Below, one piece after another: positions 5,138-6,553 of a stretch of DNA of 6,553 nt (positions are counted from its first letter, which is position 1; every line of letters starts with the position of its first letter). Under the pieces are notes generated by a model, which worked only from the letters and a program-made list of their open reading frames with translations, did no database searches and was not told where the DNA came from. The stretch is from contig JAATFK010000084.1 of the NCBI GenBank assembly GCA_015655225.1, positions 1-6,553 of the forward strand, given 5' to 3'. A program made the translations under genes and the position numbers. Origin of the DNA: Solirubrobacterales bacterium (GTDB taxonomy: Bacteria; Actinomycetota; Thermoleophilia; Solirubrobacterales; Solirubrobacteraceae).

Positions 5138-5544
5138 CGCGCGGCGGCGACGAGGCGGAAGCGCTCGACGACGATCGGCGTCTCGTCGGTGAGCGGGCCG
5201 GCGCGGCCGTCGCGCAGCGCCGGGATCACCTCGCCGGCCCAGAAGCGCTCGTGCGCGGCGCGCCACTGCTCGACGCCCGCGAAGCCCTCGCCCTCCGCGA
5301 CGGCGAGCGCGTGATCCGCGTCGCCGAGGCGGATCACCTCGACCGCCACCAGCTCGACGACCCCGGCGGCCCGGCCGTCGGAGTCCACCACCGTCCGGCG
5401 CTCGCCGGCGGCGGGCAGCGGGCGGCCGTCCTGCTCCCACTCCGCCAGCAGCGACGACGCGGCGGTCTTCTCCCCGCGCAGCACCGCGGCGACCAGCCGG
5501 TCGCGCGCGGGTCCGGGGAACGCGAGCAGGAACGGCTGCGCCAC
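5134..5544 (-). CDS. ASCH-domain protein
   Basis: The protein has 136 residues, starting at GTG 5544-5542. The sequence GEKTAASSLLAEWEQDGRPLPAAGE (residues 24-48) is the classic start of the ASCH domain, with K26, the Thr/Ser run, and W36. It is followed by a beta-barrel pattern (VVDSDGRAAGVVELVAVEVIRL) and EGEGFAGVEQWRAAHERFW (84-102), also typical of bacterial ASCH proteins. ASCH is a PUA-like fold proposed to bind RNA; a few members, such as E. coli YqfB, hydrolyse N4-acetylcytidine. The substrate here is unknown. It is the last gene of a minus-strand operon, 14 nt after clpS, with its ribosome binding site overlapping the clpS stop. Its stop overlaps the convergent asparaginase stop. Confidence 0.88.
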   Translation of the reverse strand: MAQPFLLAFPGPARDRLVAAVLRGEKTAASSLLAEWEQDGRPLPAAGERRTVVDSDGRAAGVVELVAVEVIRLGDADHALAVAEGEGFAGVEQWRAAHERFWAGEVIPALRDGRAGPLTDETPIVVERFRLVAAAR

Positions 5545-5555
5545 GCGGGCGGCCG

Positions 5556-5561
5556 CTCCTA
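5556..5561 (-). promoter_or_regulatory. Ribosome binding site of the ASCH gene, overlapping the clpS stop
   Basis: On the minus strand TAGGAG contains both the TAG stop of clpS (5561-5559) and the GGAG core. It lies 11 nt before the GTG start at 5544. This supports the GTG start and suggests coupling between clpS and the ASCH gene. Confidence 0.6.
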
Positions 5562-5861
5562 CCCCTGCTCCAGCGGCGCCATCGTGAGCCCGGCGCCCTG
5601 GAGCTGCTCCCAGTAGAGCTCGGCCGGCTCCTGCTGGCCGGTCCAGACGATCGCGAGGCCGGAGCGGTGGATCTGGTCGGCGAACTGGTAGCCGCGGTCG
5701 ACGTCGACCCCGGGGATGTAGCGGGCCAGCGTCTTCGCGACGTGGTCGAAGGTGTTGTGGTCGTCGTTGCGCACGATCACGCGCCAGTTGCCGCCGTGAC
5801 CGCTGCCGGGACCCTGGACGCGTGGGCGCTCGATCGTCTGCGAACCCATGCTCGGGCGCAC
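5559..5861 (-). CDS. clpS: ATP-dependent Clp protease adaptor ClpS
   Basis: The protein has 100 residues from GTG 5861, preferred because GGAGG lies 9 nt upstream. ATG 5849, four codons later, is the alternative. ClpS binds N-degron substrates and hands them to a Clp/HSP100 unfoldase (ClpC in actinobacteria) with ClpP. The core begins WRVIVRNDDHNTFDHVAKTL. N32, D33 and D34 match the residues that hold the substrate alpha-amino group, and H65 in QIHRSG is the conserved pocket histidine. The position of the E. coli Met40 gatekeeper is Phe38, as in the NDDxNTFDHV subtype of other phyla. The C-terminal half (AELYWEQLQGAGLTMAPLE) matches that subtype. The first 24 residues are a flexible Gly/Pro/Ser-rich linker, normal for ClpS. 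It lies 20 nt after the MBL-fold gene and 14 nt before the ASCH gene. Confidence 0.92.
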   Translation of the reverse strand: MRPSMGSQTIERPRVQGPGSGHGGNWRVIVRNDDHNTFDHVAKTLARYIPGVDVDRGYQFADQIHRSGLAIVWTGQQEPAELYWEQLQGAGLTMAPLEQG

Positions 5862-5870
5862 GATAGCTCG

Positions 5871-5875
5871 CCTCC
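5871..5875 (-). promoter_or_regulatory. Shine-Dalgarno GGAGG deciding the clpS start
   Basis: GGAGG on the minus strand is 9 nt from GTG 5861 but 21 nt from ATG 5849, so it favours the GTG start. A TANNNT hexamer (TATCGT, plus positions 5865 to 5860) also sits between them and could drive a near-leaderless message from the ATG. Both starts remain possible. Confidence 0.6.
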
Positions 5876-5881
5876 GCGCGG

Positions 5882-6553
5882 TCAGTCCCGCGGGGCGGCG
5901 GCGGCGGCCGCGGCCTCGCGCTCGGCGCGCTTGCGCCAGTAGCGCCCGAGGCCGAGCTGCAGGTGCGAGGGCGGGACCGCGGCCACGTAGGCGGCCGCCG
6001 CGTCGGGATCGGTCTCGCGTGCGACGAGCGCGCGGATCGCCCGCTCCAGCGCGTCGGGATCGTCCGCCGAGACGCGCGCCAGCTCCGCCAGCTGGTGCAG
6101 TGACGCGCGCGTCGCCTCCAGCTGCGGGCCGACCTCCTCGACCGCGCCGAAGTGCGTCAGCCCGAGGCTCGTCGGCTGCCACTCGGCGAGCAGGTCGAGC
6201 GACCGCTCCCACGCCTCCACGTCGACGTCGGGCGGCGGCGTCGGCGCGACCACCAGCTCCGACGGCGGGATCCGGACGCCGGCGACGTCGCCCACGAACG
6301 CGCGTCCGCTCTCCTCGTGCAGGAACGCGACGTGGTGGGAGGCGTGGCCGGGCGTGTAGGCGACGCGGAAGCCACCGGCGAGCGGGAGGGACTCGCCGCC
6401 CGCGAGCGTGTGGATCCGCTCCTGCGGGACCGGCAGCGTCTCCCCCCACATCCGCTGCATGTTGCCCTCGCCGTACAGCCGACCGGCGCTGACCAGCAGC
6501 TTCGACGGGTCGGCGACGTGCGGCGCGCCGCGCTCGTGCACGTAGACCTCGAG
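5882..6553 (-). CDS. MBL-fold metallo-hydrolase (5' end outside the window)
   Basis: The 223 C-terminal residues are visible, and the frame is open to the right edge (LEVY before VHERGAPH). The GTG at 6541 is internal, not the start. VHERGAPH, TPGHASHHVAFL, GDVAGVRI and LTHFGA appear in the order of the later metal-binding motifs of the metallo-beta-lactamase fold (His, Asp and the final His). The first motif, HxHxDH, must lie beyond the window. The overall look is of the stand-alone MBL hydrolases close to the glyoxalase II type, likely hydrolysing a thioester or ester; the substrate is unknown. After LTHFG comes a helical region (EVGPQLEATRASLHQLAELARV...) and a charged tail ending in a run of seven Ala. 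It is the first visible gene of the operon MBL, clpS, ASCH. Confidence 0.88.
   Translation of the reverse strand, partial: LEVYVHERGAPHVADPSKLLVSAGRLYGEGNMQRMWGETLPVPQERIHTLAGGESLPLAGGFRVAYTPGHASHHVAFLHEESGRAFVGDVAGVRIPPSELVVAPTPPPDVDVEAWERSLDLLAEWQPTSLGLTHFGAVEEVGPQLEATRASLHQLAELARVSADDPDALERAIRALVARETDPDAAAAYVAAVPPSHLQLGLGRYWRKRAEREAAAAAAAPRD

Noticed and set aside
5134..6553. Toxin-antitoxin or defence island involving the ASCH and ClpS genes
   Set aside because: ASCH and ClpS here are single housekeeping-like genes in an operon with an MBL hydrolase; no toxin, nuclease, integrase or other defence marker is visible.

Overview
The window is very GC-rich, with third codon positions almost all G or C. 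It looks like chromosomal DNA from an actinobacterium, most plausibly class Thermoleophilia (the Solirubrobacter/Conexibacter/Patulibacter type). The reasons are the base composition, the TANNNT-type leaderless promoter, a PucR-type regulator with an RsbRD-like front domain, and a short secreted glycine/aspartate-repeat protein with paired cysteines, a style I associate with that class. This placement is inference; no marker gene is present.

Layout, left to right. Positions 1-289 hold the 3' end of a medium-chain dehydrogenase/reductase resembling the C-terminus of crotonyl-CoA carboxylase/reductase. A small aromatic-rich protein of unknown function follows at 332-703, behind a strong Shine-Dalgarno sequence. 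Convergent to it, and sharing its stop as the palindrome CTAG, is a PucR-family regulator (1881-700, minus). The regulator is divergent from an acyl-CoA/fatty-acid desaturase (1967-2875), with 85 bp between the two starts. That gap contains mirror-image promoter elements and a short inverted repeat. This pair is the clearest functional unit: probably a regulator and its membrane-lipid target.

Two GC-rich hairpins follow the desaturase. The second has a T-rich tail and ends three bases before the start of a secreted RTX-like protein (2974-4107). A cytoplasmic-type L-asparaginase (4109-5137) starts with TTG one base after that gene's stop, so the two are probably translationally coupled. From the right, a minus-strand operon runs: MBL-fold hydrolase (cut by the window edge), the ClpS N-degron adaptor, and an ASCH-domain protein. 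The ASCH gene meets the asparaginase tail to tail at a second shared CTAG.

No RNA genes, mobile elements, CRISPR array, attachment sites or origin were seen, and no gene-free stretch exceeds 100 bp. I found no convincing novel multi-gene system. The points most worth checking are the regulator/desaturase intergenic region, a Gln replacing a usual metal-ligand His in desaturase box 2, the hairpin at the start of the RTX-like gene, and an uneven use of the AGA codon between the left and right halves.
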